Shown: piece by piece, positions 23,401-35,660 of the stretch
Layout of the letters: each line of letters opens with the position of its first letter
Numbering within the stretch: the first letter of the stretch is position 1
NCBI GenBank assembly: GCA_016808115.1
Contig: JAEQBH010003964.1
Coordinates: 62,001 to 126,000 of the forward strand
Source: Tetrastigma voinierianum
Taxonomy: Eukaryota; Streptophyta; Magnoliopsida; Vitales; Vitaceae
DNA length: 64,000 nucleotides
Direction: 5' to 3'
Position numbers and translations under genes: made by a program
The notes under the pieces: generated by a model
What the model was told of the DNA's origin: nothing
Database searches by the model: none
The model's input: only the letters and a program-made list of their open reading frames with translations

Positions 23401-24740
23401 CTTTGTTCTTGTTGGAATCAATTCATTTTTCATTCGATCCACAGTGACTCAGCTTTCTTTGGAACCACATGGGTAGGCTCACCCAGGAATTTATACGAAA
23501 TAAGTAGATAAAACCGGCATTAATGATTTGAGTACCTCACTTCGACTACTTCTTTCATCTTTGGATTCGGTCTTCTCACGTGTTCTCTGAGGATGGTTTG
23601 AAGTCTGCTTCGACGAATCTTATGCATCTGTTGTTGGACTAATACCCTTCAGTTCCTCAATGGACCAAGCTAAAGATTCCTTATGCTTCTTAATATTTTC
23701 AGCGATCTTTGTTCGGCATCAGTGCACAGGTGAAAATAATCTTTGAGTTTTTCTTGGTAATTCTAAGTAGGCATACTTTAAATGACATAGCGACTCTTTC
23801 AAAACTAGCCGCCTGTCTTGGTCTCTTGATGATTTTCCTCTTTCACTATTTTCCCCATTATCTTTTACGTTTGTCTTGAGTTCGGCAGTTTCTATAGATT
23901 GGCTGGCGTATGGAAGTCGAGAATAGATAACGGTATGCGGGAATTCTGTCTCTTTCTAGGTGATAAGCGGAGTGTACAATCATTTATAACATCTGAGTTG
24001 GAGAGTAGAGACAAAATCGGCTGCATTCTTGACCTTCCTTGTCACTATCTGCTCTTTTGTCATGCGCAGTCAAGTTAAAATGTGACTTCTTCTCCCGACC
24101 CTCGAGATGGAACTCCTTTTACGCATGTCAATCGGGCGACTCCGGTGAAGTAGGAATGGTCTTCTAATAGTGAAATTTTCATTGAATCTTCTTCCGTGTC
24201 GGAATGATGAAGTCTACGGGAATCTGAGCTTCCAGTGTTTGACAGCCACATCTTGATGACCCCTTACGGTTTCACCATTGATAAATGCGCCATTTGTAGA
24301 GTACTTGAGTTGTGGGAGTAAAGCTCCTGACTAATTTCTTGGCAGCAGAGGCATCGAGATTGATACTAGCTCTGAGTCACGAAGAGCTTCACCGGAATTC
24401 AGGTCCTCCAACTGATACAAGGAATTGTGAAGAGCTTCTGGGTCTTTCATCTTTGCGGTAGTTCTTTCCACGATTCACGCTATGATGGCGGTGAATTCAC
24501 TATTCCTTCTTCTTATTTTTCTTTTCTTGCTCGATGTCCTTGAGGAAATTTTGCATAAGTGGCATCCCGAGTCACCACTTCGATAAAGGCATCTTGATCT
24601 ACAGCACGGAGGTTCGAGAACCTTGCGAGCCTCCTCCATCTTTGATTTACGCGGTCTTTGTGGAAATGGGATTTGCAACGAGCTTTGATCCTTGGATGTT
24701 CTTCCTTTACCTCCTTCTTTATCATTCTCCATTGTCGCTA
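23401..24740 (-). pseudogene. Athila-like protease and linker pseudogene
   Basis: Minus-strand translation gives IPFPQRPRKSKMEEA at the top (24640-24700), matching the PFPQRL-K-K segment ahead of the Athila protease. AKFPQG and KMKDP follow, then the counterpart of the LKDPGSF-IPC-IG and LCDLGASI protease blocks in degraded form. The protease D-L-G active-site triplet itself is not readable. Further down, SLAWSIEELKGI matches the A-W--EDIKGI block that leads into RT. Stops and shifts are frequent. Confidence 0.6.
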
Positions 24741-26300
24741 CCCCTTACGGTATTGCTGCTGCTTGTTCTTGTCATCTTTTCTTTTCCTCTCTTCTAACTC
24801 CTTCCCTCCTAAGGCCCACTTGCGGCCATGCGGTCTTTTGGGTTCCTTCCTTGTATCACTTGGGAAGGCATCTTTCCTCTGGCTTTGCAGGGTTAGGGCA
24901 AGCTGCCCTACTTGTGTCTCCCGGGTTCTTCGGGGATCATTGGTAGTGTTACGAAAATTTGAAATTGGTAGCGGCTGCTTCCACGATTCCAATTGTTCAT
25001 GGAGATTCAACTTGACTTTATTGTCCCCATGCGTGCGGCATCATTCACCAAAGCTAGGGCCCTCCCTCACATGCACAGTATTCGATCTGTGCTCATTTCA
25101 CTGTCTGTTCTTCTTCACTTTGGAACCTAGGTGGCTCTTGATACCATGATGAGGTTAATCCCTGCTGGCCTTGAGGAAGCCCCCCTCCATATCAGAGTTC
25201 TCATGGTTCTGAGTCTTTGGGTGATAATGTCTTGGAAGGTTAGGATTGGGTTTAAAATGATAAGCTCTTGGCTCACTTACATAATTGACCTCTGCCGGAC
25301 TCATAGAATTCTTGATTTACCCTCTCGGCACTTCCTGTCGTGCTCCGCTCGGTGCTCCTATTTCATGAAGCGGTGTGTGTCTTTCTTTCTTGCTTGTCTA
25401 ACTGTGCATAATGGCATCGGCAGCTCCATGGCTCATCTTGCTCGACTCCATGATTCCCTTTCCTCTGCTGTTTCCTCTTGAAGCTGGAAGGGTTTTCTGT
25501 CATTACATTTGGCAGGATCTTCAATCAGCTCCTTTGCCTCTTCAGCACTTTCTTTTGGAATGCTCCAGCGCGTAAACATCGATGATCCCTTTTGATACTC
25601 TCATTCGTGGCATGATATACAATGTCCATTTAGTCTTGGTCCTATCCCGGCATTGGGCGTCTTACCGGCAACCGTTTGAATCTTTACGAAGCTACATACG
25701 GGCTTTCATCTTCCCCTATTTGGAGTTCTGATGATTTCCGCTGCTACGTGGTTGGGGGTGCGGAAGAATCTACCTAAGTAGGCTTCAACTAACTCCTCCC
25801 AGTATCACGCAGAGCCATAAGGTAATGATTCATACCATGTAGGCTGGCTGTATCTCTTAAGGAGAATGAATAGTGCGGTTTATGACACGGTCTCTCACCA
25901 CAGATTCGGCAAATTATTAGCCATCTGAGAATCTTCAGTGTTCGTTTGGATCTTGATTAGGATGACCCCATTGGCGATCTTCTTTGGACCATTATGTCAG
26001 TCTTGGCTTCAATTCAAAATTATTAGCGTCAGCTGAAATTGTCGATGGCGAGTATTCTTCTGTATAAATTGGTCTCCCGAAATCCTCCATTGTCCCGGTG
26101 GTAGAGGCCTTCTAGCTCTTACGTATGAATTTCAACACGATCCTGCCTTTCTTCTTCATGGATTTGAGTTTTACGCCTTCTTGAAATTCTTCCCTCGAAC
26201 TTAGCGTCCTTTCTATTTACGTGTCCGGTAGGTGAGATCGGTGTTTGGCTCACATGCATCAAAGTTTTTAAAGCAAAACACACTTCCATTAATAAGATTA
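24741..26300 (-). pseudogene. Athila-like gag pseudogene
   Basis: Recognisable minus-strand block YWEELVEAYLGRFF (about 25760-25810), matching the W-xL-xxxFLxKFFPP capsid block of Athila gag. A degraded SAEEAKELIEDPAKCNDRKP (about 25510-25570) recalls the EA-ELIEEMA-N segment. The remainder is Q/R/G-rich and heavily shifted. Long plus-strand frames here (for example 24658-25149) are antisense shadows. Confidence 0.6.
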
Positions 26301-26380
26301 AATTAAATTATCATAAATATTGATGTGTTTCGGTTAAATGTTAGTGGCCAAACTGAACCACTGCTTGAAAATCTATTTTT

Positions 26381-26384
<4 letters not shown>

Positions 26385-26412
<28 letters not shown>
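26385..26412. repeat. poly(T) run, 28 bp
   Basis: Uninterrupted T tract in the leader between gag and the primer site of the Athila-like element (poly(A) on its coding strand). Length is liable to sequencing error. Confidence 0.9.
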
Positions 26413-26413
<1 letters not shown>

Positions 26414-26470
26414 GCGCTCCCGAATTAGTATTTCCTTCTTTCATCGAATATTGATTTACTTAAATTCTTC

Positions 26471-26490
26471 GATCCCCGACGGCGCCGCCA
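26471..26490 (-). other. Athila primer-binding site (tRNA-Asp type)
   Basis: The minus strand reads TGGCGGCGCCGTCGGGGATC a few bases after the LTR end AACA. The TGGCGCCGT-CGGGGA pattern is the primer site typical of Athila-type elements; one extra G-C-type insertion is visible. Confidence 0.7.
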
Positions 26491-26495
26491 AAACT

Positions 26496-29400
26496 TGTTG
26501 ACTCTCAGAAACACTATACAAATTTATATATAGATTGTGCAGAGGACTATTGTCTAATCCTGGAAACTTCGCCATAAGAGCATTTGAGGCAGCGGGATCT
26601 CTATAATTTATCGTTCAGATTTGGTTTAGAAACGAGGAAATACACTTTGCGAGTGCACGGTCGACAAGTAATAAAATGGATTTAAGTCCGGATATCGATC
26701 CTGAGATCTGAGAAATTTTCATCAACTACGGACTACTTGAGATTCATACTATTTGGGTATGAGTTGATAACGGTGTTCGGCGTAAAAGTTTAGAATTAAA
26801 CTAATCGCGAAAATGAAAATTAGGAAATAAGCGAAAATAAAGCGAATGAAAGTAAAACTAAAGTTACATAACGAGAAATGAATCTTGAATAATTATCATA
26901 AAGGGGCACATAAGAAGCTGAGTTTGTAGTGAACTGATCAATTCTGTAGTGAGTATTGATTTTTTTCTGATTATCTCAATTTCAAAAAAATTTGTCCAGA
27001 AGCGATGTGGTGCAGTGGATTTCTCCACCTCCACATTTTAGTTATCTCATTTTTCTGATTCTCTCGAGATTCACGGGGATTTAGATAACTACTTTTAACA
27101 TGAACTACGAATCTGGGTATTTTCACTGGGTACTTCATGCCCATTTTATGAATTTGTACACCTTAGCTTCGAGTTATCGGTCGACAAGGATATCTGATTT
27201 CCAAATTACTCTTCCTCGAGATTAGAATGATCAATACTCGCAGTTAGATCTCATTCTTTGCAGAGTTGGCCTCGCTATCAGTTAAGGTGAAATCTCACGC
27301 TTGTTAAATAGATAAGTCGTTCAATAGTTTCTTGACTTCAAAGTGAGAAGAGGATTTATCTAAGTGAACTTGCAAGCGCGAAAAGGATCACCCCAATAGC
27401 GAGGTTAGTATACCTTGAAGAACTAGACGTTACCCACGAGTTGTCTTCCTGTGTCCTTTCGAGGAGGACTTCCTTGAAACGAGGGTAATGAAAGCGATTC
27501 TTAGCGGGTATAGGAAGCGATATTCGGATCAAAATCAATAAACACAATCGAAATGAAATTCATAAATTGAAATAATCAAAGTCTTTGGAAAATACTACAG
27601 AAAGATCAATTCTAACTAAAGCGTTCCTCTAAATGGAAGGTAGTTCCTCAGTGCGAATCACACGTCTGACATTCCTGCGATCATAAGAATGAGCTATGAA
27701 TGGAGCTGGAACAATCGAATTTGTTATGCAGAAATTCCACATACGTTCAGTAGTAACGAAAAGAAATTGATTTCAGCATTCGACCGGCTTAACGATAACA
27801 TTCGAGATCAACAAGCAAGCGAAAAGAAAGAAAAAAAGAAAATCTGAAACAATGCATTCTAAAATGGCGAAAATGAAAAATAAAAGAAAAATAAAAAGAA
27901 AATAAAAAGAAAAAAATAAAGAAAGGAAGGAAATGAGCTTTCGACTATCCGGACCTCTCGTCGTGGCGTAATTTGCCTTCATGAGTTGGATAAACTGCGT
28001 ATTCCCAGGGTTTTCCAATTGGGCTAATCCCCAATGTGAAGCTGCTTTGTGGATTTTAGGTAGCCGGGGCCCGAGTTCTTTGCTCAGGTCGGAGTCATCA
28101 CTTCTCTTGTCGCGACAGACTCATGTCGCGACATTGACTAAAGTTGATCCGCTCACATGAGCGTTCGTTCATGTTGTCCACGACCGATCTTATGCCCTTG
28201 TAAGTTTCAGTTGATCGCTTGTGATGTCGCGACATCATGGCCTTGTCGCGACATCCATTCTAGTCCTTTGGGTCTTGATGGTTTGTTCACGATGTCGCGA
28301 CATCAGGATATTTAACTCAGCGACATCGGGATGTTGTCAGCGACATGGGCTCCGTCTCTTGCACCCTTCCGCTAGTTGTCGCTGATGTCGCGACATCAGC
28401 CTTGCGTGTGACATCGACTTACTCCATGTTACGCGATTTGGTCATTCATGATGTCGCGACCTCTATCTTGTCGTGACATCTTCTGTTTTTTTTTTTTTTT
28501 TTTTGTCTTAATTTGGTCTCAATTTCACCTCTCTGATGTCGCGGCGTCCCATATCTTTGCCATTGACCTCATTTCGAGTCATCTGCGAGTCCTTAGGTCG
28601 CCGGATCTTCGCGACATCAATCTCTGTCCGCGGCAATGCGTCTTAAGCTGCCCATGCTTATTTGGTGGCTCACATTTGTCGTGACATCGGATTGATGTCG
28701 ACGCCGCTTTATACCGCTGCGACTTTGATCACAGTCGTTCACGATTGTCCGCGACGCCGATATCTTGACCTCGCGCATGAAACTTCACCTTCCGCGGCGA
28801 ATTACATGTCAGCGACGATCTTATGCGGCGTAACCGCTTGCAATCTTCACTTGATGGCTTTTGATGTCATTAACCGCCCTCTTATCATTAATGACCCGGT
28901 TCATTTCGCCGGCTTTCATCGATGGTTCCTGATGTCGCGACATCAATCTCTTGTCGCGACATCTTGTCACATCATTTGCAGATTTCAACTGGTCTTTAGA
29001 TTTCGTGACTTAAGCCTCTTGTCGTGACATCATCAATGTCGCGACATCAATCTCACGTCGCGACATCGACTTAAGTTCCGGTAGCTTCATCAGTCCAAAC
29101 CTCTCATAGCTTAAAAAGGTGTTTCTGTTGTCATGACCTCTCATCCTTGTCACGACATCAATTGTTGTCATGACCTCGAATCTTTGTCGGCCTGAAGTCG
29201 TTCTCTTAGCTCGATTACCATGGTGCTATCACGTACTTCTTGTCGCTACACGCATCGAAATTCCTTTAATTCTTTTGGTGTCACGACCGCCGAGTGTTGT
29301 GTCAACCCCAGCTGCATCGATGAATCAGCCAGGTTCTTTTCATTTTTGCTGCGCCATTCATTGCACTTTCTTCCACTTATTCTTTGTATTTTTCTACTTT

Positions 29401-29528
29401 CTCTCTCTCTTCCTGCTAATAACAATTTGGTGAGTTTCTTCATATTCGTATATTAAATTTTATTCATTCCCAAGTAAGAAAATAGAGCAGAAAAATGTAC
29501 TAAAAAATAGATGACTTTAAGCTCATCA
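26496..29528 (-). repeat. Athila-like 5' LTR
   Basis: Begins (plus reading) TGTTGACTCTCAG next to the primer site and ends CTTTAAGCTCATCA, giving TGATGAGC...CAACA on the coding strand. About 3.03 kb, somewhat longer than its partner. It holds the TGTCGCGACA palindrome array, a short purine-rich tract at 27820-27930 and a poly(T) at 28481-28504. The frames at 28448-29456 are chance ORFs in this GC-richer part. Confidence 0.75.
28108..29046. repeat. array of TGTCGCGACA palindromes in the LTR
   Basis: Nine exact copies of the 10-bp palindrome TGTCGCGACA: starts at 28108, 28124, 28225, 28244, 28293, 28386, 28933, 28952 and 29037. Near-copies with one change include 28452 and several TCGTGACATC variants. 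Four copies extend to the 14-bp perfect palindrome GATGTCGCGACATC, and at least one to 16 bp. Copies often come in pairs about 16-19 bp apart (start to start). Confidence 0.9.
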
Positions 29529-30417
29529 ATGGGCTAATATAAAATCAATGGTCAAGATCTTGGAATTGCCGTAGCATATCCACCACGAATAACATAACAT
29601 GTTATTCAATCAAGCGATAACATATTCACACTCGAGGCCACACACCTGACCGGTCCACGGTCGGTTGGCGTGAAGCCGCCTCTAGGGATTTAGCTTCCCT
29701 CGGTCAAAATCTTTTGGGCCAGAAAACACGACCATCGAGCCTCGAGATATACTTTATCCATTAAGATGGCTCTTAGAGCGAAGAATAAAACAAGTGGGAG
29801 GAAATACACCTCTCGGGTTACTTGAAACTTCTGATACCGATGCTGCAGAGTAGCCCTTGCAGCATAGACCAACTTTGCTTCTTGGCTTCTTAGGGTCGCT
29901 TGATCCAAATCAGGAAATCTAGAGAGAGTTAGACACTCTGCAAAAACGCCTGTATGGCACACTTTCCTTTTTCCCTCTCTTTTTCCCCCATCACAAATCA
30001 GGTTGGTCGAGTTAGATTCGAGAGAATTGTCCTCTCGTACCTGTGTCGACATCCCATTGGTTGACTTGGATTTTACCTCATCCCTTATCCATATAACATA
30101 GATTTCCACCCAATGACATGATGCCACATGTCTTTCATGGGTCCCATTTGAGTTCATGTTTGACTCATACTGCACATGACACGTGGCACCTCTTGAGCCA
30201 CTCCTGATATTGCCATGTGTCACTTCCACTCCGGTGCCTCGGCGATGAAAATCTTATTGTCTCGGAATTCAACGAAATTCGTCTGAGTAACTAGATTTCG
30301 CAAGATATTCAACGGTGAGAGTTCGTTTAGTCATCAGAGATCTAGAAAATTCCAGTTTTGACTGAAATTACCATTTTACCATTTTTCAGAAAATTAGAAT
30401 TTTCTCGGGTTTTACAT
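29529..30417 (-). mobile_element. gypsy LTR, right half (start region)
   Basis: Ends in TTCTCGGGTTTTACA at 30417, so the coding strand begins TGTAAAACCCGAGAAAATTC, the start type of this LTR family. Just before it are AACTAGATTTCG and GATCTAGAAAATTCCAG, blocks shared with 46800-46860 and 56270-56320. Probably the continuation of 13002-13822 beyond the Athila insertion. The minus ORF at 29690-30229 shows no known domain and lies within LTR sequence. Confidence 0.5.
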
Positions 30418-31579
30418 AAATATATTAAGAAATAAAGGTTAAGTCGGTTTGTTTGTGTAACGATGAGACAACTTTATTACTATGATAAAATGGAAAGTAT
30501 TTGAATAATACATGTATAACATTTTAACAAATTTACAAGAAATTAAAATGATAAAATTATTATGATAATCAATTTATTATTATTATTCTTACAAAAAATA
30601 ATTATTATAATTGTTTATTGATTTTATTTAACTAAAATAAAATATACAAAAATAATAATTTAAAAATAAATTGATTAATGAAACCAAAATTAAATATTCA
30701 GTGTCTTTAAAATATTTTGAAAGATTTTGTGCAAACTCTACAATATGGCTTTTCTAAATATAAAAAGCAAAATATTTTGATTTTTGTGTAAAAAATCATA
30801 TATAAGTTATGAAAAAATTAAAAAAAAAAAAAAATCTAAAGTTTGAAAGTAAATTACTTTTAGAAAAAACGGTCCCTAACTTTCAGTTCATATATTTTTG
30901 TATTGATTGGATGATTATTTAAGTTTAAACCTTTTTTATACACCTAAACACTTTATTCAACCTATTTTAGAATCACTAAACTCATTAGTTATCATATTAT
31001 ATCTTGCATGCTTTGGAAAGTCTATTTATCTCATTAAATTAAAAAAAAAAAAAATTAAACAATAATGTTATAAGCAAGGAGTAGTAATTTTGGATTTAAT
31101 TCATTCGAGTTTAGATCAATTTTAAAATCAAATATGCGTTCCTAAATATAATGTTTTCCTTTCAAAAAAAAAATAATATAATGTTTTAACTTTTGCTTAG
31201 TTTAAATCTATCTGTCTCTAAATTTTTAGTTTTGTTTGTTGATATCTATTTTTGTATTATTTATGAAATAATAAAGTCTTTAATGAATTCCATATATTAA
31301 GTTGTATTTTGAATTTTATTTGTTCAATAGAAAAGGTCACTATCATGTCGTTACACGTGATAACAAAATTAAAGAAAAATCATTCAAAATGAATTTTAGT
31401 GTAATTTTTTAATATTAATTGTATCAGTTCTAAATTCTATGATATCTAGCACTAATGAATCCGATTTCTGTTTTCAAATTATTTTTAAAGTTAATAAACA
31501 TTATGTATATATCTTACTAGTGGTTCTTGATTTGAAATATATTGTACCATAATATATGATAATATATAAGGGTATATAT

Positions 31580-31646
<67 letters not shown>

Positions 31647-31889
31647 TTTATTTACTTTTCTAAGTAGTTATTCTTTTTAATTTTTCAAAATAATTTGGTT
31701 TGGAAGCCAAAAATAATAATAATATCCTTCAACTATGACTCAAGTGTCAACTTAAATCGTTCAACTAATTTATTATTTTTTGTTATTTTTGCCTTTCTCA
31801 CATAATAGCTAATGGAGACACATTTTCAACTATTTAAGCCACATGACACTTTACAAAAAAAAAAAAAAAATGATAGGGTCACACTTTAG
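30418..31889. other. AT-rich spacer, no gene
   Basis: Very A/T-rich, no frame of note and no transposon ends recognised. It contains a poly(A) stretch near 30820 and the TA microsatellite listed next. Confidence 0.6.
31583..31642. repeat. (AT)n microsatellite, 60 bp
   Basis: Uninterrupted AT dinucleotide run of about 30 units. Confidence 0.95.
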
Positions 31890-31897
31890 GACATGAG

Positions 31898-33805
31898 TAG
31901 GGACGACACAGGCGCCGTGCACGCTCGCCGTCCTAACGGGACAGGTATAGACCTGCCTTTACCCAAGCTGCGCATGTGCCTTTGGTAGCCTTTTAAAAAC
32001 CCTAGTCGTTCGGGCGGAACTGACTGGCTCAACCCAACTCTGCCCCACCTGCATAATATTTGCAAAATTGCCCTTTAGGTATTTAAAGGCACCATTTAGC
32101 AAACCCTAATCATTCATCGCAGATCATCCTCGTCAGGAATCCTTCCAACAAACAACTCACTTTGATTCCTTCTTCACTCTCTCCTTCAATCATCCCTCGC
32201 TAGGCTCTTCGCGCCACCACCATCATCATCCTCTTCCTTTTCTCCTCGTCATGTGATATTTTAGCAAACCTCAATCAACTCCTTTGGTTGGATCTTTGCA
32301 GCTGCAAATGGATATGGACATGGTGTTAGAAGAAAAAGGGCCTTCAGTTATGCATTTTTTGTTTGTCTTCTATTCATTTTTCTTTTTGTTATTTTTCAAG
32401 TTGTTGATTGTTAGTAATGAGAGTATTTGAGTTAGTGTCATTGAGCCTGTTATTTCACTCACATACCAGTATGACTATGAGAACATAACAAAAAATGAAT
32501 AAAATTGTAATGCAATAAAATGGAACTTGTTTGCATAAATTAGAAACTGATCAAGTCTTGTGTTGGACATAATTTCCTTAAGACAATTTATTGCCCTGAA
32601 AACTTTTTCTCTATTCCTAAATGCTTGAATGTGTGTCCTATTTATGTACTTACCATGATCGTTTTGCATACCATGAAGCTTGTCGTGGTTCGTGTGGGAG
32701 TAAAGATGCCTGGCCCGGGCCACTTCAAGTGCTTCTCCAAACGACAAATTGCTTTAGGGCCTGAAAATATATAAGGCCACGCTCCACAAAGATAGGCCGG
32801 CCAAATCACACTCACCCCAAAGTAGGCTGCAGCAAGGTGGGTGAAACCAAGAATGCCAGGTCCTCCCCTTCCACAAAACTGGGGTGCCCCTTAGGGCCCA
32901 AACCCCATTACAAGGTAGGTGTATATATACTCTTTAAAAGTCTTGTTCCCATTCGATGTGGGACACAAGCTTTTTTCACAAGCTTAAAGCTTTTGTTACC
33001 ATAAGCAAGTGGTGATGTTTGGAGGCAATTTCTAATTCACTCCTTAATGGTTTTGAACAACTCGATATATAATCTTCATCTCCTCATGGAGGAGAACACA
33101 TTCCTGCCGGACCCACTACAAAGAGCGGTGGACCTACCTTTAATTTTAGCTCGAAGATGGTCTAATTTATTATGCTCTAAACCTTATTTTTTCCAACAAA
33201 TCATCTATTCTTTTGGCATTTCTCTTTTAAGCCCCATTTAAGGGCATGAATAAAAACCCTTTTTGGTGTGAAAAGCTCCAAAAAATTTTGTGCTCACTAC
33301 TTGTTCGATAAAATTCCTCTAGAAGAACTTATTTTCAATTTAATTTGATTTTTTAGCTTGGTTGCATCAGTCATGTTCTTAGTGAACCAACAAAGTCCTT
33401 CTTACAAGTAATGAAGATGATGGGTGGTGTGTGTGTTGGGTTTATGTGTCAATGCTTTTTTTTTTTCTCTTTGTGATTTAATGTTAGGTTTGAGTGAAAA
33501 ATGATAAGAATCAAGAGCTTTGTTCATATGTGTTATGTTTGATACTGTTAAAAATTGAATTTGTTAAAAATGATTAAGTTTCAAGCTTTGTTCTTACAAG
33601 CTGATCGGTATCTAATTTGCTGTATTTTATGATTTTTTTTTAATGGCAAATGGGCGGTGGACGTGGGTCGATTTTAAGATTTTATTTATGTCGCCAGATT
33701 GGGATCCACCCCATCCCCGGGTTTGGGATCTGCACTGAAATCATAAAAAGTCGACTCGAACAGACGGGGGTGACCCATCTCGAACCTGCCCCGTTGCCAT
33801 CCCTA
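31898..33805. mobile_element. non-autonomous hAT element, 1.9 kb
   Basis: Left end TAGGGACGACA and right end (reverse complement) TAGGGATGGCA match at 9 of 11 bases. The flanks are 8-bp target duplications: GACATGAG at 31890-31897 and GACATGTG at 33806-33813 (7 of 8). Subterminal GC-rich blocks (GACAGGTATAGACCTGCC at the left; CGAACCTGCCCCGTTGCC at the right) are typical of plant hAT elements beginning TAGGGATGGCAA. No transposase (BED finger or hATC dimerisation domain) is readable. The minus ORF at 32475-32747 is unrecognised. The part at 32760-33000 contains GATGTGGGACACAAG, resembling a short LTR and possibly a nested fragment. Confidence 0.75.
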
Positions 33806-33813
33806 GACATGTG

Positions 33814-34083
33814 AAAGTCGTGAAATTCATGATATATAGTAAAGTAATAAATTTTAATTTTTCCGTATGAAATTAGTTATGAATACCATAGTATAATTCA
33901 AGATACTTGTAATTATTTATTATTATTTATTTTTAAAACATATTAAAAAGTTAAAGAAAATATTTTTCTAATATTTAGTTTCACAAAAAAATTAAAGAAA
34001 TTAAAATTTATTGAATCAAGGAGCATATTTTAAAATAATTAATAATTATATATATATATATATATATATATAAAGTATATATA
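33814..34083. other. AT-rich spacer with TA run
   Basis: No gene. A TA-rich run lies at about 34047-34083, and its end is the insertion point of the LTR that follows. Confidence 0.6.
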
Positions 34084-34556
34084 TGTGACGCCAACCTCGT
34101 GGGTCCTGCTGACAACCTCATTAATCCATGGAATACTGTGATGTCGAGTAACCTCGACACCACACCACTCTGTCCCCTTCCGGATCCATGATTTAATCTA
34201 AAATCGCAGCAGAGTCTCCTTTATACAGGGAGCTCTACCCAAAATACAACCTGTACAATTACATGACAACATGACCCAATATTATACAACGACCACACCG
34301 AGTACCACATACAAGTAAAAATGGCCACGTAAGGCCCATTTATTCATAATCAAACATATAAGCACAAGACTGTAAAACCATAGTCCATAAGAGTTTAAAT
34401 TACTTCACTCTTATACAAATAAATACAACCCATATATATTTACAAAATATATATCAAAGCCACAATCCGGCTTTCTTCTCAATCCCGACCTCTAAGGAGC
34501 GCCGTCCATTGGTAACTGTCTTGCACCTGAAATGTGGTCCCACTACGGGGTGAGCA

Positions 34557-34813
34557 TGTTGCGATATTGGATTAATAGTCAAAGATTCTCTATTGTAATT
34601 CTTTCCTACATTATTATTCTCTTCTCTTTAGGTATAAGTAACTAATTATAGGAAACTATTATATTCTTCCTAGTTTAGAGATATTTCCTTCGTTAGGCAA
34701 ATAACTTAATTATAGGAATAGCGCTTTGATCGCAGATCTCATTTTTCTCTATAAATATGTACATAAAGATACATAATTATTATGAATAAAAATATTCTTC
34801 TCTATTTTACAAG
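34557..34813 (+). repeat. Copia 5' LTR
   Basis: Starts TGTTGCGATATTGG. Shared with the 3' LTR: GTCAAAGATTCTCTAT, ATTATAGGAAACTATTATAT, CGTTAGGCAAATAACTTAAT, CTCTATAAATATGTACA (TATA-like box) and TATGAATAAAAATATTCTTC (polyadenylation-like AATAAA). Confidence 0.85.
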
Positions 34814-34814
34814 T

Positions 34815-34828
34815 TGGTATCGTGAGCC
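34815..34828 (+). other. Copia primer-binding site
   Basis: TGGTATCGTGAGCC directly after the LTR; close to TGGTATCAGAGCC, the initiator Met tRNA site. Confidence 0.75.
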
Positions 34829-35660
34829 ACGAAACTCTAAATCATTCTTTTGAATCCTTAAACCATGAGCAAGCAAGTCATATTCTGAAACATCATTTCA
34901 ACAACGCAATTTCATCATTATTCAACATGAAGGTTCACTATTAAATTCAGAATTGTATTGAATGTGAGATCAACATAGATCTGTGGTCCTTCAAATGCTG
35001 GGATGCAAATTGGTTTAGAAGAGAAACTCTCCTTCATTATTTCAGGTACATCGCGCCACCTAAGGAGAAAGATGTGGGAAGGTTATGAAGTGCGGTATTC
35101 GTGACAATCAAAAGGTCAAAAGATGGCGATGTAAGCCTATGTCCCTGTGAGATTATGAAGCTGATATTACTTTACCTACCAAGATGAGATATTTGGAAAG
35201 CTCACCTAAAGCCTTTTTATGATAGATGGAGCGGATGAATTACAAGTTTACCTCGTGAGCTAGAGGGCTTTTCTCCATAACAAAATGGTAGACCACTCTA
35301 TATTATAGAGAACTCGACCGAAATCTTCAAAGTGAGTCGATCGCGGATAAGTTGGTCATATGGATGAGACAGACATTGTATCCCATCGTAAATCGCTCAA
35401 ATAAAAAGGGTGCATATCTTTTCATTGATTAGAGGGTGATTTTGAGCAAGTGCGCTGGGCTAAATCTCGAGGAAGGATCTCATCCCTTGAATTAGAAGAG
35501 TGTTATGCCCTAGTTCACCGCGAAGATGTTCGACGCGGGGTGATGAACAGACAATTGGAAAATTATGAAGCTTCATCCATGGTGACTTGGAATCGATCTA
35601 ATCAAAACCGGTACCCTCAACACCAGCAAGACTAATAAAGGCCCATCCATCCTAAGACTC
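34829..35660 (+). pseudogene. Copia gag pseudogene
   Basis: The end is clearest at 35450-35635: LELEECYALVHREDVRR, then NRQLENYEASSMV and NRSNQN. This matches the P-LEE-YSLVRREA-RR block and the basic Q/N-rich stretch before the zinc knuckle of Copia gag. Upstream, ADKLVIWMRQTLYP-like wording (about 35345-35390, read with shifts) and FDQVRWAKSRGRI belong to the same domain. The C-x2-C-x4-H-x4-C knuckle expected at 35660-35700 is partly legible (CGRPSCG-type wording) but broken. Confidence 0.7.

Larger units (their letters stand above)
13823..29528 (-). mobile_element. Athila-like Ty3/gypsy retrotransposon, 15.7 kb, defective
   Basis: Read on the minus strand the order is LTR (29528-26496), primer-binding site, gag, protease, RT, RNase H, integrase, a 4.4-kb zone without a long ORF, polypurine tract, and LTR (16598-13823). 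The wording of the integrase C-terminus, the primer site complementary to tRNA-Asp rather than Met, the very long LTRs and the long 3' region all fit the Athila clade of plant gypsy elements. Every domain is broken by stops and frameshifts. The two LTRs align end to end but are strongly diverged, so it is an old insertion. No convincing 5-bp target duplication is visible (TGTGG before, ATGGG after). Confidence 0.85.

Noticed and set aside
24658..25149. 163-codon plus-strand ORF
   Set aside because: Antisense to the Athila-like gag-protease region; cysteine/leucine-rich chance frame.
28108..29046. Possible CRISPR-like array because of regularly recurring palindromes
   Set aside because: Spacing is irregular (16 to about 550 bp), repeats are 10-14 bp only, the context is a plant LTR, and no cas-like genes exist here.
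29690..30229. 179-codon minus-strand ORF
   Set aside because: Lies in LTR sequence next to an LTR terminus; no recognisable domain, and other copies of the LTR family show no such frame.
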